Assembly (NCBI GenBank): GCA_003281625.1
Contig: QCBL01000009.1
Span: forward strand, 1 to 63,745
Direction: 5' to 3'
Source: Prochlorococcus sp. AG-347-I04
GTDB lineage: Bacteria > Cyanobacteriota > Cyanobacteriia > PCC-6307 > Cyanobiaceae
DNA: 63,745 bases
Part shown: positions 9,354 to 19,468 of the stretch, in pieces
Layout of the letters: each line of letters starts with the position of its first letter
How positions within the stretch are numbered: position 1 is the stretch's first letter
The notes under the pieces: generated by a model
Told to the model about the DNA's origin: nothing
The model's input: only the letters and a program-made list of their open reading frames with translations
Database searches by the model: none
Made by a program: the position numbers and the translations under genes

Positions 9354-10260
9354 TAATAAACATTTAGGTTTAGTTACGAAAAAATTTAATAACTTTTTTT
9401 TAGTTGACTTAAAAAATCAAGAAAACTTAGGAGATAGCCAAAAATTCTTATGTAAGGTGAGGAAGTCTATAAATTTCAAAGATCAATTAATTTATGTTGG
9501 AGACGAAGTTTGGATTGAAAATATTGATTTACTAAGCAAACGCGCAGTAATAAAAAGTATAAAAAAAAGAAAAAATTTATTAGTTAGACCCTCAGTTGCA
9601 AATATTTCTAACATATACATAACTTTTTCTGTAGACGAGCCAGAGTTAAATTTATCTCAAGTTAATAGGTTTTTGATATCAGCAGAATCGATGGGAGTTG
9701 AAGTTTCTTTAGTTTTGACAAAATGCGATTTAATTTCAGATAAAAGAAGATTCTCGTTAGTTGATAAATTTGAGAGGTGGGGTTATCAAGCAATAACTTT
9801 AAATTTAAAGAAATCTCATTACTTTAATAATTTATTAGCTGAGTTAAAGCAAAAAGAGTGTTCAATTTTTATGGGCCCATCTGGTGTTGGCAAAACTACT
9901 TTACTTAATATGATAATTCCAGGTCTTCAAAATAGTACTGCGCCAGTTTCTCATAAAATTAAGAGAGGTAAAAACACTACTCGAAATGTTGAGTTATTCT
10001 CTATATCAAATCAAAGCTTTATTGTAGACACTCCTGGTTTTAATATGCAACCTCTAAAGGTTGATATGAGGTTGTTACCAAATCTTTATCCAGAAATATA
10101 TAAACAGGTAGTAGATGAAGGAATTAGGTGTAAATTTCGCAACTGCTTACATTTAAACGATGAGGGCTGTAATTTAAATAAATCCTTCGAAAGATATTTT
10201 TTTTATAAAGAAATGATTGAATCTACTAAGAGTCACTATTATCAAAACCAGGAAGATTAA
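9343..10260 (+). CDS. rsgA: Small-ribosomal-subunit biogenesis GTPase RsgA
   Basis: Circularly permuted GTPase that acts late in 30S maturation. Motif order is permuted: G4 LTKCDL (about 125-130) comes before G1 [12 protein letters not shown] (about 181-192) and G3 DTPGF (about 228-232). An N-terminal OB-fold (about 1-80) and a C-terminal zinc finger ([14 protein letters not shown]) complete the family architecture. 305 residues is normal. It overlaps the preceding TusA-like gene by 11 bases and runs 35 bases into the convergent ybaB gene. Confidence 0.95.
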   Translation: MKNNNKHLGLVTKKFNNFFLVDLKNQENLGDSQKFLCKVRKSINFKDQLIYVGDEVWIENIDLLSKRAVIKSIKKRKNLLVRPSVANISNIYITFSVDEPELNLSQVNRFLISAESMGVEVSLVLTKCDLISDKRRFSLVDKFERWGYQAITLNLKKSHYFNNLLAELKQKECSIFMGPSGVGKTTLLNMIIPGLQNSTAPVSHKIKRGKNTTRNVELFSISNQSFIVDTPGFNMQPLKVDMRLLPNLYPEIYKQVVDEGIRCKFRNCLHLNDEGCNLNKSFERYFFYKEMIESTKSHYYQNQED

Positions 10261-10576
10261 GATTTAATCCACCAGTCAAATCATTCATCCTTTCTTTCAT
10301 TGTCGTAGTAGACAATTCATGTGCTGTTTGAATAGCTTGTAAAATATTTTGCTCTATTTTTTCTTTATCCGAATTTAGAATATCTTCTTGTACTTCTACC
10401 CTTAAGGGAAGTTGGTTACCACTTATCCAAACCTTCACCATTTCATCATCACTCTTCCCTTCAATTTCCATATTTTCAAGTTCATCTTGTAACTTTTGAG
10501 CATCTTGCTGAATTTGTTTAGCTTTTTTAAAAGCTTCTGTAAGTTGTCCAAAATTAGGAAGTCCAAAACCTGCCAT
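10226..10576 (-). CDS. YbaB/EbfC nucleoid-associated protein
   Basis: A 116-residue member of the YbaB/EbfC DNA-binding family: an N-terminal helix rich in Lys/Gln (about 12-38), the central strand [16 protein letters not shown] and a C-terminal helix ending in [19 protein letters not shown]. The family binds DNA as a dimer. ATG at 10576; 17 bases after the murB stop on the same strand, so it could be the last gene of a murC-murB-ybaB transcript. It overlaps the convergent rsgA end by 35 bases. Confidence 0.92.
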   Translation of the reverse strand: MAGFGLPNFGQLTEAFKKAKQIQQDAQKLQDELENMEIEGKSDDEMVKVWISGNQLPLRVEVQEDILNSDKEKIEQNILQAIQTAHELSTTTMKERMNDLTGGLNLNLPGFDNSDS

Positions 10577-10593
10577 TTTATAAAAAAGTTTCT

Positions 10594-11487
10594 TTAATTA
10601 GAATAGTCAAAACCAACCATTCTTACTTCCGGTTGCAAATAAATACCCTTTTTTTGTAGTACTTTTTGTTGAATTGAAGTTATTAAATCATAAATATCTT
10701 TTGAACTTGCTGAATAATTGTTGATTATAAAATTTGAATGCATTGTAGAAATTTCTGCACCGCCAATTTTAAATCCCTTTAAACCCAGATCATCAATTAA
10801 TTTTGCAGCAAAATTATTTGTAGGATTTTTAAAAACACTCCCAAAACTTGGCAGATGATATGGTTGCGTTTCTGTTTTTAATTTGAGGTTATTTTTGGTT
10901 GTTTGAATTAATTGTTCGAGATTTCCATTAGGCTCAAAATGTAGTTTTGCACTAATTATTGCTAAATTATTAATTTGAAAAGAGCTATATCTATACTCAA
11001 AGTTGATATCCTTTTTTTTAATTTCAAGTTTTTCATGAGTTTTATTATTTATAACTTTTACTGAAATAAGATTTTTTGCAAGAGATAAATTACCAGTGCC
11101 AGCATTCATGTAAATTGCTCCTCCTAATGTTCCTGGAATTCCTACAGCCCATTCACCTCCTTGTAATCCATTTTTAGCGAGAGAATTAGATAATGTTGGG
11201 AGCATAACACCTGCTTCTGCTTCAACAAATCCTGAATATGGATCTATAGTTAATGATTTCATTTTTTTTGTACACACAACTAAACCTTTTATGAAAATAT
11301 TATTTATTAAAAGATTTGAACCTGCGCCAATTATTTGCCATTTTTGGTTGTTTAAATTAGCCCATTTTATTAGATATGAAAATTCTTCAATGCTTCTTGG
11401 CTCAGCAAAATATTCAGCTACTCCTCCCACTTTAATAGTTGTATAATTACTCAAATTGCATTTTTCAGAAAAAAATTTTTTATCCAT
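10594..11487 (-). CDS. murB: UDP-N-acetylenolpyruvoylglucosamine reductase
   Basis: Reduces the enolpyruvyl group to form UDP-MurNAc in peptidoglycan synthesis. FAD-binding motifs GAGSNLLI (about 56-63) and [13 protein letters not shown] (about 122-134), the RYSSF motif, the catalytic serine in [10 protein letters not shown] near 218-227, and the final QPEVRMVG with the catalytic Glu are all visible. The length of 297 fits type II MurB without the extra domain. It lies 3 bases after the murC stop, so murC-murB form an operon. Confidence 0.96.
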   Translation of the reverse strand: MDKKFFSEKCNLSNYTTIKVGGVAEYFAEPRSIEEFSYLIKWANLNNQKWQIIGAGSNLLINNIFIKGLVVCTKKMKSLTIDPYSGFVEAEAGVMLPTLSNSLAKNGLQGGEWAVGIPGTLGGAIYMNAGTGNLSLAKNLISVKVINNKTHEKLEIKKKDINFEYRYSSFQINNLAIISAKLHFEPNGNLEQLIQTTKNNLKLKTETQPYHLPSFGSVFKNPTNNFAAKLIDDLGLKGFKIGGAEISTMHSNFIINNYSASSKDIYDLITSIQQKVLQKKGIYLQPEVRMVGFDYSN

Positions 11488-11490
11488 AAA

Positions 11491-12897
11491 TTAGTTTTTT
11501 CCATTTAAAATTGACCAAAAATTATGACAATCACCAGCTCCCATGTTCAATATTAAATCCCCTCTTTGAGTTAATTCGTAAAAATTCTTCGTAATTTCAT
11601 TATAGTTATTTACGTAACTTACATTTTTATTTTTTTCATAAATCAGATCAGTGATAATTTTTGAAGTAATTTTATCTTCATTTTCTTCTCCTGCTCCATA
11701 AATACTGGTTACATAAATAACATCTGCTTTTGATAATTCTTCAGCAAATTCTTTAGTAAATTGCTTAACTCTAGAGTATCTATGAGGTTGAAATATGGCT
11801 ATTAATCGACTTTTCTGATATTCATTATTAAGTAGTTGCTCAATAAATAATCTTCCTAATTTAATTGTCTCTTTTATTTCGTTTGGATGATGAGCATAGT
11901 CATCATATAAATGTCGTTCCTCTATTTGGCCTCTGAATTCAAACCTTTTTTTTGGTAGTTTGAGATATTTTATATTTTTCTTAATTTCTATAAAATCTAT
12001 ACCTAACATTCTTGAAGCTGCTATTGCTGCGGTGATATTAGATAGATTGTGTAATCCTGGAATTGGTATATCTAAATTACTAATAAAATTTCCATTCTCA
12101 TAATATTTTCCAATTGTATTTCTTGCATTAATTTCAGTCGGGATTATGGCGTAAGCTACTTTTTTTGCAGTAATATTTGACCAATTACTATCCGAATAAA
12201 AATTATTTCTGGAGGTTTCACAATCAAAATTAAGTAATAATTTATTAGAGTTTGTAGCGAAACTTTTAAAAGAAGATATGACTTCATTTAAATTAGAAAA
12301 ATGATCGCAATGATCAAAATCAATGTTATTGATTATTCCAATATCAGATTTATATTTAATAATTGTTCCATCAGATTCATCAACTTCTGCTACCAAGAAT
12401 TTTGTATTTTCTAAGTGACAATTAGAGTTATAAATAGGAATAATTCCGCCAGTTATTGAAGAGGAATTATGTGTACACAACTCAAGGATTGTTGAAAGAA
12501 ATGTACTGGTTGATGTTTTTCCGTGGCTACCTGCTACAGCCAATGAAGTGTAGGTACGCATTAGCATTGCAAGTATCTCCGAACGATGTTTTACTGATAA
12601 ATTTTTTTCTCTGCAGTACGAAAATTCCTCATTTTCTGGCTTTATTGCAGAACTCACAACAAAATTTATCAATTTGTTAGTAAATTTTGAAATTACAAAT
12701 TCAATATTTTGTCGAACTTGCGAAGTAAAGATTACTGCACCTAATTGCTCTAGTTTATTAGTTTCATTATTTTTAAATAAATCAGATCCTGAAACCGAAC
12801 AACCTTTTTTCAGTAAACCTATAGCTAATGCTGACATTCCAATACCTCCGATCCCAATAAAATGAAAATGACTTTTCAACAGTAATTCTTTATTCAA
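11491..12897 (-). CDS. murC: UDP-N-acetylmuramate--L-alanine ligase
   Basis: First amino-acid ligase of peptidoglycan synthesis. Mur-ligase architecture: N-terminal UDP-sugar domain with GIGGIGMSALAIGL (about 16-29), P-loop GSHGKTSTST near 118-127, central VDESDGTI, and C-terminal DDYAHHPNEI near 339. 468 residues is standard. The only workable start is TTG at 12897. It is followed after 3 bases by murB. The 192-base region upstream is shared with the divergent gap2. Confidence 0.96.
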   Translation of the reverse strand: MNKELLLKSHFHFIGIGGIGMSALAIGLLKKGCSVSGSDLFKNNETNKLEQLGAVIFTSQVRQNIEFVISKFTNKLINFVVSSAIKPENEEFSYCREKNLSVKHRSEILAMLMRTYTSLAVAGSHGKTSTSTFLSTILELCTHNSSSITGGIIPIYNSNCHLENTKFLVAEVDESDGTIIKYKSDIGIINNIDFDHCDHFSNLNEVISSFKSFATNSNKLLLNFDCETSRNNFYSDSNWSNITAKKVAYAIIPTEINARNTIGKYYENGNFISNLDIPIPGLHNLSNITAAIAASRMLGIDFIEIKKNIKYLKLPKKRFEFRGQIEERHLYDDYAHHPNEIKETIKLGRLFIEQLLNNEYQKSRLIAIFQPHRYSRVKQFTKEFAEELSKADVIYVTSIYGAGEENEDKITSKIITDLIYEKNKNVSYVNNYNEITKNFYELTQRGDLILNMGAGDCHNFWSILNGKN

Positions 12898-13089
12898 TGT
12901 TTATCTTTTACTTAAATCAAAATAACTTCTAGGTAAAATTTTGCTATTTTTTTTTTAAAAAAAAGTTTTTTTTCCTTGAATTAATACAAAACTAGACTTA
13001 TTTGCTTAATAAATCAAAAAAACCTTACGTTATTGCACAAAATTCAGTATGATCAGCAACTTAGGTTAATCATTTGGAAATTATTTGTT

Positions 13090-14112
13090 ATGACTTTGCG
13101 TGTTGCAATTAACGGCTTTGGCAGAATTGGTCGAAACTTTATGCGTTGTTGGCTTAGTAGAGGGGCTTACACCAATATTGAAGTAGTTGGAATTAACGTT
13201 ACCTCAGATCCCAAGACTAATGCTCATTTATTGAAGTACGACTCAGTCCTGGGTCAACTAGATGGTGTTGATATTCAATATACAGATGATACTTTTGTAA
13301 TTAATAACAAGACAATTAAATGCTTTTCTGATAGGAATCCAATGAATCTTCCTTGGAAAGACTGGGGTGTAGATTTAGTTATTGAATCTACTGGAGTTTT
13401 CAATACAGACGTAGGAGCAAGTAAGCACTTAGACGTAGGAGCAAAAAAAGTTATCTTAACCGCTCCTGGAAAAGGCGATGGCGTTGGTACTTATGTAGTT
13501 GGAGTGAATGCTGATACATATAAACACAAAGATTATGATATTTTGAGTAATGCTAGTTGCACAACAAACTGTTTAGCTCCAGTGGTTAAAGTGTTGGATC
13601 AAACCTTTGGGATTAATAAAGGTTTGATGACTACAATTCACAGCTATACAGGTGATCAAAGAATCTTAGATAATAGTCACAGAGATTTAAGAAGGGCTAG
13701 AGCCGCCGCTACCAATATTGTTCCTACTTCTACAGGTGCCGCAAAAGCAGTAGCATTGGTATACCCTGAAATGAAGGGCAAATTAACAGGAATTGCAATG
13801 AGAGTTCCAACTCCTAACGTTTCAGCGGTAGATTTCGTTTTTGAATCTTCTCAATCTGTCACAGCCGAAGAAGTTAATAATGCTCTTAAGGAAGCATCCT
13901 TAGGCTCAATGAAAGGAATTATTAAGTATGGAGATGAACCATTAGTGTCAAGTGACTATGCGGGTACAAATGAATCATCAATTGTTGATAGCGATCTTAC
14001 CATGTGTATCGGTGAAAATCTTGTTAAGGTCCTTGCCTGGTACGACAACGAGTGGGGCTATAGTCAAAGGGTCGTAGATTTAGCAGAGATTGTTGCTAAA
14101 AATTGGGAATAA
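13090..14112 (+). CDS. gap2: Glyceraldehyde-3-phosphate dehydrogenase, Gap2 type
   Basis: Calvin-cycle and gluconeogenic GAPDH. Nucleotide-binding [11 protein letters not shown] begins at residue 6; the catalytic cysteine is in [12 protein letters not shown] near 156; [11 protein letters not shown] and [15 protein letters not shown] follow; the end has [15 protein letters not shown]. The IHSYTGDQR and C-terminal features resemble the cyanobacterial NADP-using Gap2 rather than the glycolytic Gap1. The frame is open further upstream (to 13033), but [12 protein letters not shown] from ATG 13090 is the family start. It is divergent from murC. Confidence 0.95.
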   Translation: MTLRVAINGFGRIGRNFMRCWLSRGAYTNIEVVGINVTSDPKTNAHLLKYDSVLGQLDGVDIQYTDDTFVINNKTIKCFSDRNPMNLPWKDWGVDLVIESTGVFNTDVGASKHLDVGAKKVILTAPGKGDGVGTYVVGVNADTYKHKDYDILSNASCTTNCLAPVVKVLDQTFGINKGLMTTIHSYTGDQRILDNSHRDLRRARAAATNIVPTSTGAAKAVALVYPEMKGKLTGIAMRVPTPNVSAVDFVFESSQSVTAEEVNNALKEASLGSMKGIIKYGDEPLVSSDYAGTNESSIVDSDLTMCIGENLVKVLAWYDNEWGYSQRVVDLAEIVAKNWE

Positions 14113-15099
14113 TTAAAAATGCTTAAAAGGTGTGTTTTGCAATAATTGATTTTTATTTTTATCTTTAAATTCTATTGATGGTTCACCATTAACGAAATAT
14201 CCAATCTCGTAAATATTTTTATCAAGTTTAGTTAAATTATTTGCCCATTTTTTTGGTAATGAGAAAACTAATTCATAATCTTCTCCTCCAAAAAAATAAT
14301 ATTCATCCCATTTATCTCCTTGGGGCCAATATTTATCTTTAGGTATTTTTTCGTAATTCATTATTGCTTTACAATTGCTAGCTAATGTTAAATCTTGTAC
14401 GGCTTGAAAAAGACCATCGCTACTATCGGTACAACCTATTTTTCTTAATTTTTTATTAGATCGAGTTTTAAGGAGATTTTTTAGAAAATTTGGGTAAACT
14501 TTAGGACGACAAAAGTGTTGAATGGACTTAGTGATTAACTCTCTATTAAGAGAAACATTATTATCTAAATTTATATTATTTTGTATCATAAATCCTAGTT
14601 TACTAAGGCCATGAATTCCTGTCGTTAAGATAATATCTCCTGGTTTACATGCGTTTCTTCGTAATTCAAGCTCACCTTGAATTCCCAAGGCCGTAATTGA
14701 AATAATTTTTTCATCTCCTTTTGAACAATCTCCTCCCAGAATCATCCCTCCATATTCTTTTAATGCTTTATTTATTCCTTTGTATAATTCTTCAATCCAA
14801 ATCCACTCAGTTCTAGCAGGTAGAATTAGACTTATTGTAATACCTATAGTTTTTTTGCTTCCACTGGATAATAAGTCAGATATGTTGCTAACAACTGCTT
14901 TCCACCCAAGGTCTTGAGGACAAATATTAGTATCAATAAAATGGACGTTTTCTACTAAAGAATCAGTATTAACAAGTAAATTATCATTTTTAGTTTTGAT
15001 TAAAGCGCAATCATCTGAAACTTGATTTTTAGGCATAAATTTTCCTAGCCTATTTATTAATTCTTTTTCCCCTATTTCTTCTAATATTTCTTTATGCAT
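14113..15099 (-). CDS. thiL: Thiamine-monophosphate kinase
   Basis: Phosphorylates thiamine phosphate to the active diphosphate. It belongs to the PurM/ThiL fold: DDCALI near residue 30, NTDSLVENVHF, GWKAVVSNISDLLSSG (metal and ATP site, about 67-82), GGDCSKG near 118 and DSSDGLFQAV near 225, then GGEDYELVFSLP. 328 residues is typical. Its start overlaps the end of the cyclophilin gene by 8 bases, indicating coupling. The end abuts convergent gap2. Confidence 0.95.
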   Translation of the reverse strand: MHKEILEEIGEKELINRLGKFMPKNQVSDDCALIKTKNDNLLVNTDSLVENVHFIDTNICPQDLGWKAVVSNISDLLSSGSKKTIGITISLILPARTEWIWIEELYKGINKALKEYGGMILGGDCSKGDEKIISITALGIQGELELRRNACKPGDIILTTGIHGLSKLGFMIQNNINLDNNVSLNRELITKSIQHFCRPKVYPNFLKNLLKTRSNKKLRKIGCTDSSDGLFQAVQDLTLASNCKAIMNYEKIPKDKYWPQGDKWDEYYFFGGEDYELVFSLPKKWANNLTKLDKNIYEIGYFVNGEPSIEFKDKNKNQLLQNTPFKHF

Positions 15100-16183
15100 T
15101 TAATTTAAGGTTTTCAATCCCCTCTAAAACGTCAATTGAAGTTATTGTGTCATCTTTAGTGAGCTCTTCTAGTACATCAAATCCATCTACAACGTATCCA
15201 AAGGCAGCATTTCTTCCATCAATTAAATTTCGACCTGCTGGATTTAATTCTGCTTCATATAAAAAGAAGAAAAATTGTGATGAGCCATCATCAACTGCGG
15301 TATTCGAATGAGACCATCCTAGAGTTCCAAGCGTAGCAAAAGGTAATGTTGGCGTCTCAGTGTAAAGACCTAAATCTTCAAAAGTTTGATTATAGAAAGT
15401 ATCTTTTTCATTAGGAATTCTAATTTCTAGGGGAACGTGACGTTCTTCGTTTGTTTGAGGATCTATGTAACCAATATCTTCACCAGTTGGATCACCTGTT
15501 TGAAGTACAAAAAATTCTTCTGCTCTGTTAATAGGTAAATCTTTATAGAAGTTTTTTGAAGATAAATCTATAAACGCTCCTGCAGTAAGTGGAGCGTTAA
15601 ATCCATCCACAATAGCTTTCATCTCTCCTTTAGAGGTCTTTATATTGACTGTTGCTCTGCCCAGTAATCTTGGTAGATTATCAAAATCTTCTGGAATTTT
15701 GTAAGGAAATTCAGTTGGCAAAAAATATTCTTCTAGTCCACCTATTTTATCTAAAGCCTCTTTTCGAGTTGCTACAAACGAGTATTTATCCTTAGATTTA
15801 GAATGATCTTGAAGGTTATCAAAATTTTCTTTAAGCTCTAAAAATGTTTTTTCAGCAATTTCCTTTTTATCGTTTGGTAATTCTTGGACAATTCGACTTT
15901 GGTATTTTTTCAGCAAAGATTGACATTTTGTAACAGTTTTCGTAAGAGCGGGCCATCTTCCTCCTCTTACAAGATCACTTGTTTCTTCTAATTTGTGTTG
16001 AATTTCTTGTAACTCAACTTGCTTGATAGGGAGAGCATTTCTGAGGATTGCATTAGGATCTTTTACTGCATTTCCAGTAGGTAAATCAGCTAATACTTGA
16101 GTAGGTTTAAAGAGAAAAACATGTAAAATTACGATTGGTAAAATTAATAAAAGTTTGTTCTGATTTGATAAGAATTTTTGCAT
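15092..16183 (-). CDS. CYP38/TLP40-like lumenal cyclophilin
   Basis: A signal peptide (charged start, hydrophobic core about 11-28, cleavage-like QVLA-D) leads into an N-terminal helical domain (LPIKQVELQEIQHKLEET, GGRWPALTK), then the FPYKIPEDFDNLPRLLGRA linker and a cyclophilin-type domain from about residue 180. The order and motifs match plant CYP38/TLP40, needed for photosystem II assembly in the thylakoid lumen. The PPIase catalytic residues are not all canonical, as in CYP38, so it may act mainly as a chaperone. It is upstream of thiL and divergent from efp across 43 bases. Confidence 0.87.
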   Translation of the reverse strand: MQKFLSNQNKLLLILPIVILHVFLFKPTQVLADLPTGNAVKDPNAILRNALPIKQVELQEIQHKLEETSDLVRGGRWPALTKTVTKCQSLLKKYQSRIVQELPNDKKEIAEKTFLELKENFDNLQDHSKSKDKYSFVATRKEALDKIGGLEEYFLPTEFPYKIPEDFDNLPRLLGRATVNIKTSKGEMKAIVDGFNAPLTAGAFIDLSSKNFYKDLPINRAEEFFVLQTGDPTGEDIGYIDPQTNEERHVPLEIRIPNEKDTFYNQTFEDLGLYTETPTLPFATLGTLGWSHSNTAVDDGSSQFFFFLYEAELNPAGRNLIDGRNAAFGYVVDGFDVLEELTKDDTITSIDVLEGIENLKLNA

Positions 16184-16226
16184 AGCACTCTCGGAGGTTT
16201 ATGATCCATGAGGATTTAATACAGGA

Positions 16227-16787
16227 ATGATTTCCAGTAACGATTTTCGCACAGGAACAACCATCGAATTGGATGGGCAAGTTTGGCGTGTTGTAGAATT
16301 TCTACATGTTAAGCCTGGTAAGGGTTCTGCTTTTGTGCGAACAAAATTAAAATCAGTTCAAAGCGGCAACGTGGTTGAAAAAACTTTTCGAGCCGGAGAA
16401 TCAGTACAACAGGCTATCCTTGAGAAGTCTAACCTGCAACATACTTATGTGGAGTCTGGCGATTATGTTTTTATGGATATGACAAGTTTTGAGGAAACAA
16501 GACTCACTTCTGAGCAAATCGGTAAAGGTGCAAAGTATTTAAAAGAGGGAATGGAAGTTAATGTAATTTTCCATAATGGTAAAGTCTTAGAAGTAGAACT
16601 TCCCATATCAATTACTTTGAAAGTTACAGAAACTGATCCTGGAGTTAAAGGTGATACTGCTAGTGGGGGTACTAAACCGGCTATTCTAGAAACAGGTGCT
16701 CAAGTTATGGTTCCTTTATTTATTTCTGTGGGAGAAATGATTAAAGTTGATACTCGTAATGATAGTTATCTTGGACGTGAAAATTAA
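16227..16787 (+). CDS. efp: Elongation factor P
   Basis: Relieves ribosome stalling at polyproline. All 186 residues align with EF-P: N-terminal domain [20 protein letters not shown], the loop [15 protein letters not shown] with the tip lysine (about residue 32-34), and the C-terminal OB domain with [11 protein letters not shown] and the final [11 protein letters not shown]. No modification enzyme is encoded nearby. The stop TAATGG overlaps the accB start, so efp and accB are translationally coupled. Confidence 0.97.
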   Translation: MISSNDFRTGTTIELDGQVWRVVEFLHVKPGKGSAFVRTKLKSVQSGNVVEKTFRAGESVQQAILEKSNLQHTYVESGDYVFMDMTSFEETRLTSEQIGKGAKYLKEGMEVNVIFHNGKVLEVELPISITLKVTETDPGVKGDTASGGTKPAILETGAQVMVPLFISVGEMIKVDTRNDSYLGREN

Positions 16788-17293
16788 TGGTTATGAAATT
16801 AGATCATGAAGACTTAAACCGCTTAATAGAGAAAATCTCTACAAGTGACATTCAAGAGTTCTCGTTAGAGGGAGAGGATTTTAAACTCGAAATAAAAAGG
16901 AATTTATTTGATCAAAATCAAGTTAATAATAATTTAGTTTCTAATACTTCATTCGACAGGCGAGCAATTGCTAATCAAAAAAATACCAATGATAATACCC
17001 CAGCTATTAATGAGCCTGTAGCACCTCTGGTTGCTCCTCCAGGAAGTCCTGACCTAACTGAAATTACTTCTCCTATGGTTGGTACATTTTATAGGGCTGC
17101 AGCACCTGGAGAGGAGCCATTCGTCGAAGTAGGAAATAACGTGAAGGTTGGTCAAACTATTTGTATTTTGGAAGCGATGAAGTTAATGAACGAAATTGAA
17201 TCTGAATTTAATGCTGAAATAGTTGAGATTCTTGTTGAAAATGGGACGCCAGTTGAATTTGGTCAAGTTCTAATGCGTGTTAAGCAGTCTTGA
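16787..17293 (+). CDS. accB: Biotin carboxyl carrier protein of acetyl-CoA carboxylase
   Basis: Carries biotin between biotin carboxylase and carboxyltransferase in the first step of fatty-acid synthesis. The biotinyl domain (about 90-168) has TSPMVGTFYRA and the biotinylation site EAMKLMNEI with the target lysine at about residue 132; a Pro/Ala-rich linker (about 65-88) precedes it. ATG at 16787 overlaps the efp stop by one base; a second ATG two codons later is possible. It overlaps the convergent pdxA by 24 bases. The partner accC is about 40 kb away in this window. Confidence 0.96.
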   Translation: MVMKLDHEDLNRLIEKISTSDIQEFSLEGEDFKLEIKRNLFDQNQVNNNLVSNTSFDRRAIANQKNTNDNTPAINEPVAPLVAPPGSPDLTEITSPMVGTFYRAAAPGEEPFVEVGNNVKVGQTICILEAMKLMNEIESEFNAEIVEILVENGTPVEFGQVLMRVKQS

Positions 17294-18304
17294 ATTGTTA
17301 GTCATTTCAATAGCAGCTTTTATAGCCTCAATCATGCTTTGAGATTGAGCAATACCTTTTCCAGCAATATCAAATCCTGTTCCATGATCTGGAGAAGTCC
17401 TCACAAAGGGTAAACCTATTGTGGTATTGACTGAATAGTTAAGAGCTATCACTTTCATTGGTATTAAACCTTGATCATGATACATAGCAAGAATGCCATC
17501 ATGCTTTTCAGCATTTTTATTATTCCAAGCTTTTACGGAAGAATTCCAGCAACTATCTGGTGACAAAGGGCCTAATAATTTAATACCTTTATTTTTCTCA
17601 TTCCATCTAATTAATGCATCATTGAGCCAATCTTTTTCTTCATGACCTAAAATACCCTCTTCACCGGCATGAGGATTTAATCCGGCTACTTTTAAAGTAG
17701 GATTGTCAATATAGGTATTACAAAAATCTTTGAAAAGATCCAATTTGGAATGGATTAATTCTGCAGTTAATTGCTTGGGAACTTCACAAAGCGCTATGTG
17801 AGTTGTAGCTAGTAAAGTATTAAATCTCCAACCTGTAATTGGTGATTTTGCTGTAAATAACATGCCAACTTTTTTTACTCCGCATGATTTTGCTAATACT
17901 TCAGTTTGGCCAGAGAAGTAATGACCTGCTAAAGACCATGATTTCTTGCAGATTGGTCCAGTTACAAGTGCTGAATTGGGATATTGTTTTACAATTTCTA
18001 TTGCTTTTTTTAAATATTGGAAACTTGAATTACCGTAACTTGATTTATGTTCATTATTTGAAGGGGTAATTTCGAGATCTTGTATTTTTAAATTTTTAGG
18101 ATTTGCTAGGTTTTTTAATCCTAAGGCCCTAAGGTGCTCATATGTATTTTGTAGATTTTTTTTTGATCCAACTAATGTAAAGTCAATATTTTCTGGTATC
18201 TCATTAGAACAAAGTGCTTTTAAGATTATTTCGGGTCCAATACCTGACTCATCTCCGACGCTTAATACTACCTTCAATGTTTTATTTGCATTTTGAAAAT
18301 TCAT
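17270..18304 (-). CDS. pdxA: 4-hydroxythreonine-4-phosphate dehydrogenase
   Basis: Oxidises 4-phosphohydroxy-L-threonine in vitamin B6 synthesis. Motifs: GDESGIGPEIILKAL near residue 17, ALVTGPICKKSW near 114, metal histidines in GHYFSGQTE, GLNPHAGEEG near 209 and YHDQGLIPMKVI near 272, then GLPFVRTSPDHGTGFDIAGKG. 344 residues is normal. It converges on accB with a 24-base overlap and is followed upstream (22 bases) by the epimerase-like gene on the same strand. Confidence 0.95.
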   Translation of the reverse strand: MNFQNANKTLKVVLSVGDESGIGPEIILKALCSNEIPENIDFTLVGSKKNLQNTYEHLRALGLKNLANPKNLKIQDLEITPSNNEHKSSYGNSSFQYLKKAIEIVKQYPNSALVTGPICKKSWSLAGHYFSGQTEVLAKSCGVKKVGMLFTAKSPITGWRFNTLLATTHIALCEVPKQLTAELIHSKLDLFKDFCNTYIDNPTLKVAGLNPHAGEEGILGHEEKDWLNDALIRWNEKNKGIKLLGPLSPDSCWNSSVKAWNNKNAEKHDGILAMYHDQGLIPMKVIALNYSVNTTIGLPFVRTSPDHGTGFDIAGKGIAQSQSMIEAIKAAIEMTNNSRLLNTH

Positions 18305-18326
18305 AAAAAGTTTTTAGATTTATTTT

Positions 18327-19205
18327 TTAACTATTCAGATAGCAATTTTTTAAACCTATTTTATAGTTTTTATAAATTAGTTCATATCCGAGCGTTTCGC
18401 ATAAAAGTTTATTAGAAACCCTTCTATTTTCCATCCAAAAAGATTGAGCGATAGGCGATAATTCCTTTTTTGCATCCTCAAATAATATTGGCTTTGGCAT
18501 TTTTAAACTAAGTAAATCGTAACAATATTGAATTACTTCCATCTGAGAACAGGGTTCGTCATCTGCAATATTAATAATTTGGTGAAACTTTAAGGAATTT
18601 TTGTTCTGTAATAGATAAATTATTGCATTTGTGATGTCAGCAACATGAATTCTTGAAAATACCTGATTTTTTTTTGATATGATACGAATTTTTTTATTTT
18701 TTATTGCTTCAAAAGTGGATCGTCCAGGCCCATAAATACCGGGTAACCTAAAAATTTGTACAGGCAAACCAGATGCAATCCATTCTTTTTCACAATTTAA
18801 TCTTTTTTGACTTCTTTTTTGAAAAGGATTTGGTTGATCAATTTCAGAAACCCAATTACCTTGGGTATTTCCATAAACTCCTGTTGTTGATAAATAGCCA
18901 ACCCATTCAAGAGGCAAACTTTTTAATTTATTTTTAAGAATTTTTAATACTGGATCATTTCCATTTTTATCTGGAGGAATGCAACTAAGAATATGCGTGG
19001 TTCCATCAAAAATTTTTTCATTGGGTTCCTTGTTGCTTTCGCTATTGAATAAGAAACTCTCTGGATATTGTTTTTCAGATCTGGAACTTGTCAAAACAGT
19101 ACAACCTTGTTGCCTTAATGTTTTTGCAAAGAAACTACCGCTGAAACCACATCCTAAGACTAAAAATTTATTTTTCTTTACTAGTGAACTTGCGGAACTC
19201 TTCAT
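18327..19205 (-). CDS. NAD(P)-dependent epimerase/dehydratase-like protein
   Basis: Extended short-chain dehydrogenase fold. The Rossmann motif is LGCGFSGSFFAKTL (about 17-30), with GTTHILSCIPP, STTGVYGNTQGNW (about 110-122, the region of the catalytic Ser and Tyr) and RLPGIYGPGRS near 155. The GCGFSGSFF variant and short length (292) resemble the YeeZ-like branch rather than true sugar epimerases. No nearby sugar genes show a substrate. Starts at ATG 19205; a LexA-box-like palindrome lies 12-28 bases upstream. Confidence 0.8.
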   Translation of the reverse strand: MKSSASSLVKKNKFLVLGCGFSGSFFAKTLRQQGCTVLTSSRSEKQYPESFLFNSESNKEPNEKIFDGTTHILSCIPPDKNGNDPVLKILKNKLKSLPLEWVGYLSTTGVYGNTQGNWVSEIDQPNPFQKRSQKRLNCEKEWIASGLPVQIFRLPGIYGPGRSTFEAIKNKKIRIISKKNQVFSRIHVADITNAIIYLLQNKNSLKFHQIINIADDEPCSQMEVIQYCYDLLSLKMPKPILFEDAKKELSPIAQSFWMENRRVSNKLLCETLGYELIYKNYKIGLKNCYLNS

Positions 19206-19217
19206 GCGATGTTAGAG

Positions 19218-19233
19218 TAGTACATATGTATTA
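19218..19233. promoter_or_regulatory. Possible LexA-type operator between divergent genes
   Basis: TAGTACATATGTATTA is a palindrome with one mismatch to the perfect form TAGTACATATGTACTA, and one mismatch to the cyanobacterial LexA box RGTAC-N3-DGTWCB described for Anabaena. It is centred in the 35-base gap between the divergent epimerase-like gene (start 19205) and the short gene starting at 19241, a sensible operator position for both. No binding evidence; a chance match in AT-rich DNA is possible. Confidence 0.35.
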
Positions 19234-19240
19234 ATTAGTG

Positions 19241-19468
19241 ATGAGGACAACTCTTAGGCCTGATTTAAAAATAAAAACTTATTCCGTTTGCAAAAGTTAT
19301 AGTTGTTTTACAAAAAAAGAAATTAGTTTAATTAGTTTTAAATTCTATCAAAAATTATTTGTACTTATCATTTCATTCTTGACAATTTTAATATTCCCAG
19401 AATCTGCAAGAGAATTGGGAAATATTTGTGAGAATTACAATTCTAAAAAAATATGTAATGTTTGGTAG
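19241..19468 (+). CDS. Short hypothetical exported or membrane protein
   Basis: 75 residues from ATG 19241 (a GTG lies directly before). A basic N-terminal region is followed by one hydrophobic segment LFVLIISFLTILIF (about 42-55), then ARELGNICENYNSKKICNVW with two cysteines at the C-terminus. This looks like an unusually long signal or anchor with a short, possibly disulfide-bonded tail. The stop is directly adjacent to the stop of the convergent HNH gene. I do not recognise a family; the arrangement between two well-defined genes supports it being real. Confidence 0.55.
   Translation: MRTTLRPDLKIKTYSVCKSYSCFTKKEISLISFKFYQKLFVLIISFLTILIFPESARELGNICENYNSKKICNVW

Noticed and set aside
13033..13089. 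N-terminal extension of Gap2
   Set aside because: The added 19 residues are atypical; [12 protein letters not shown] is the conserved start.
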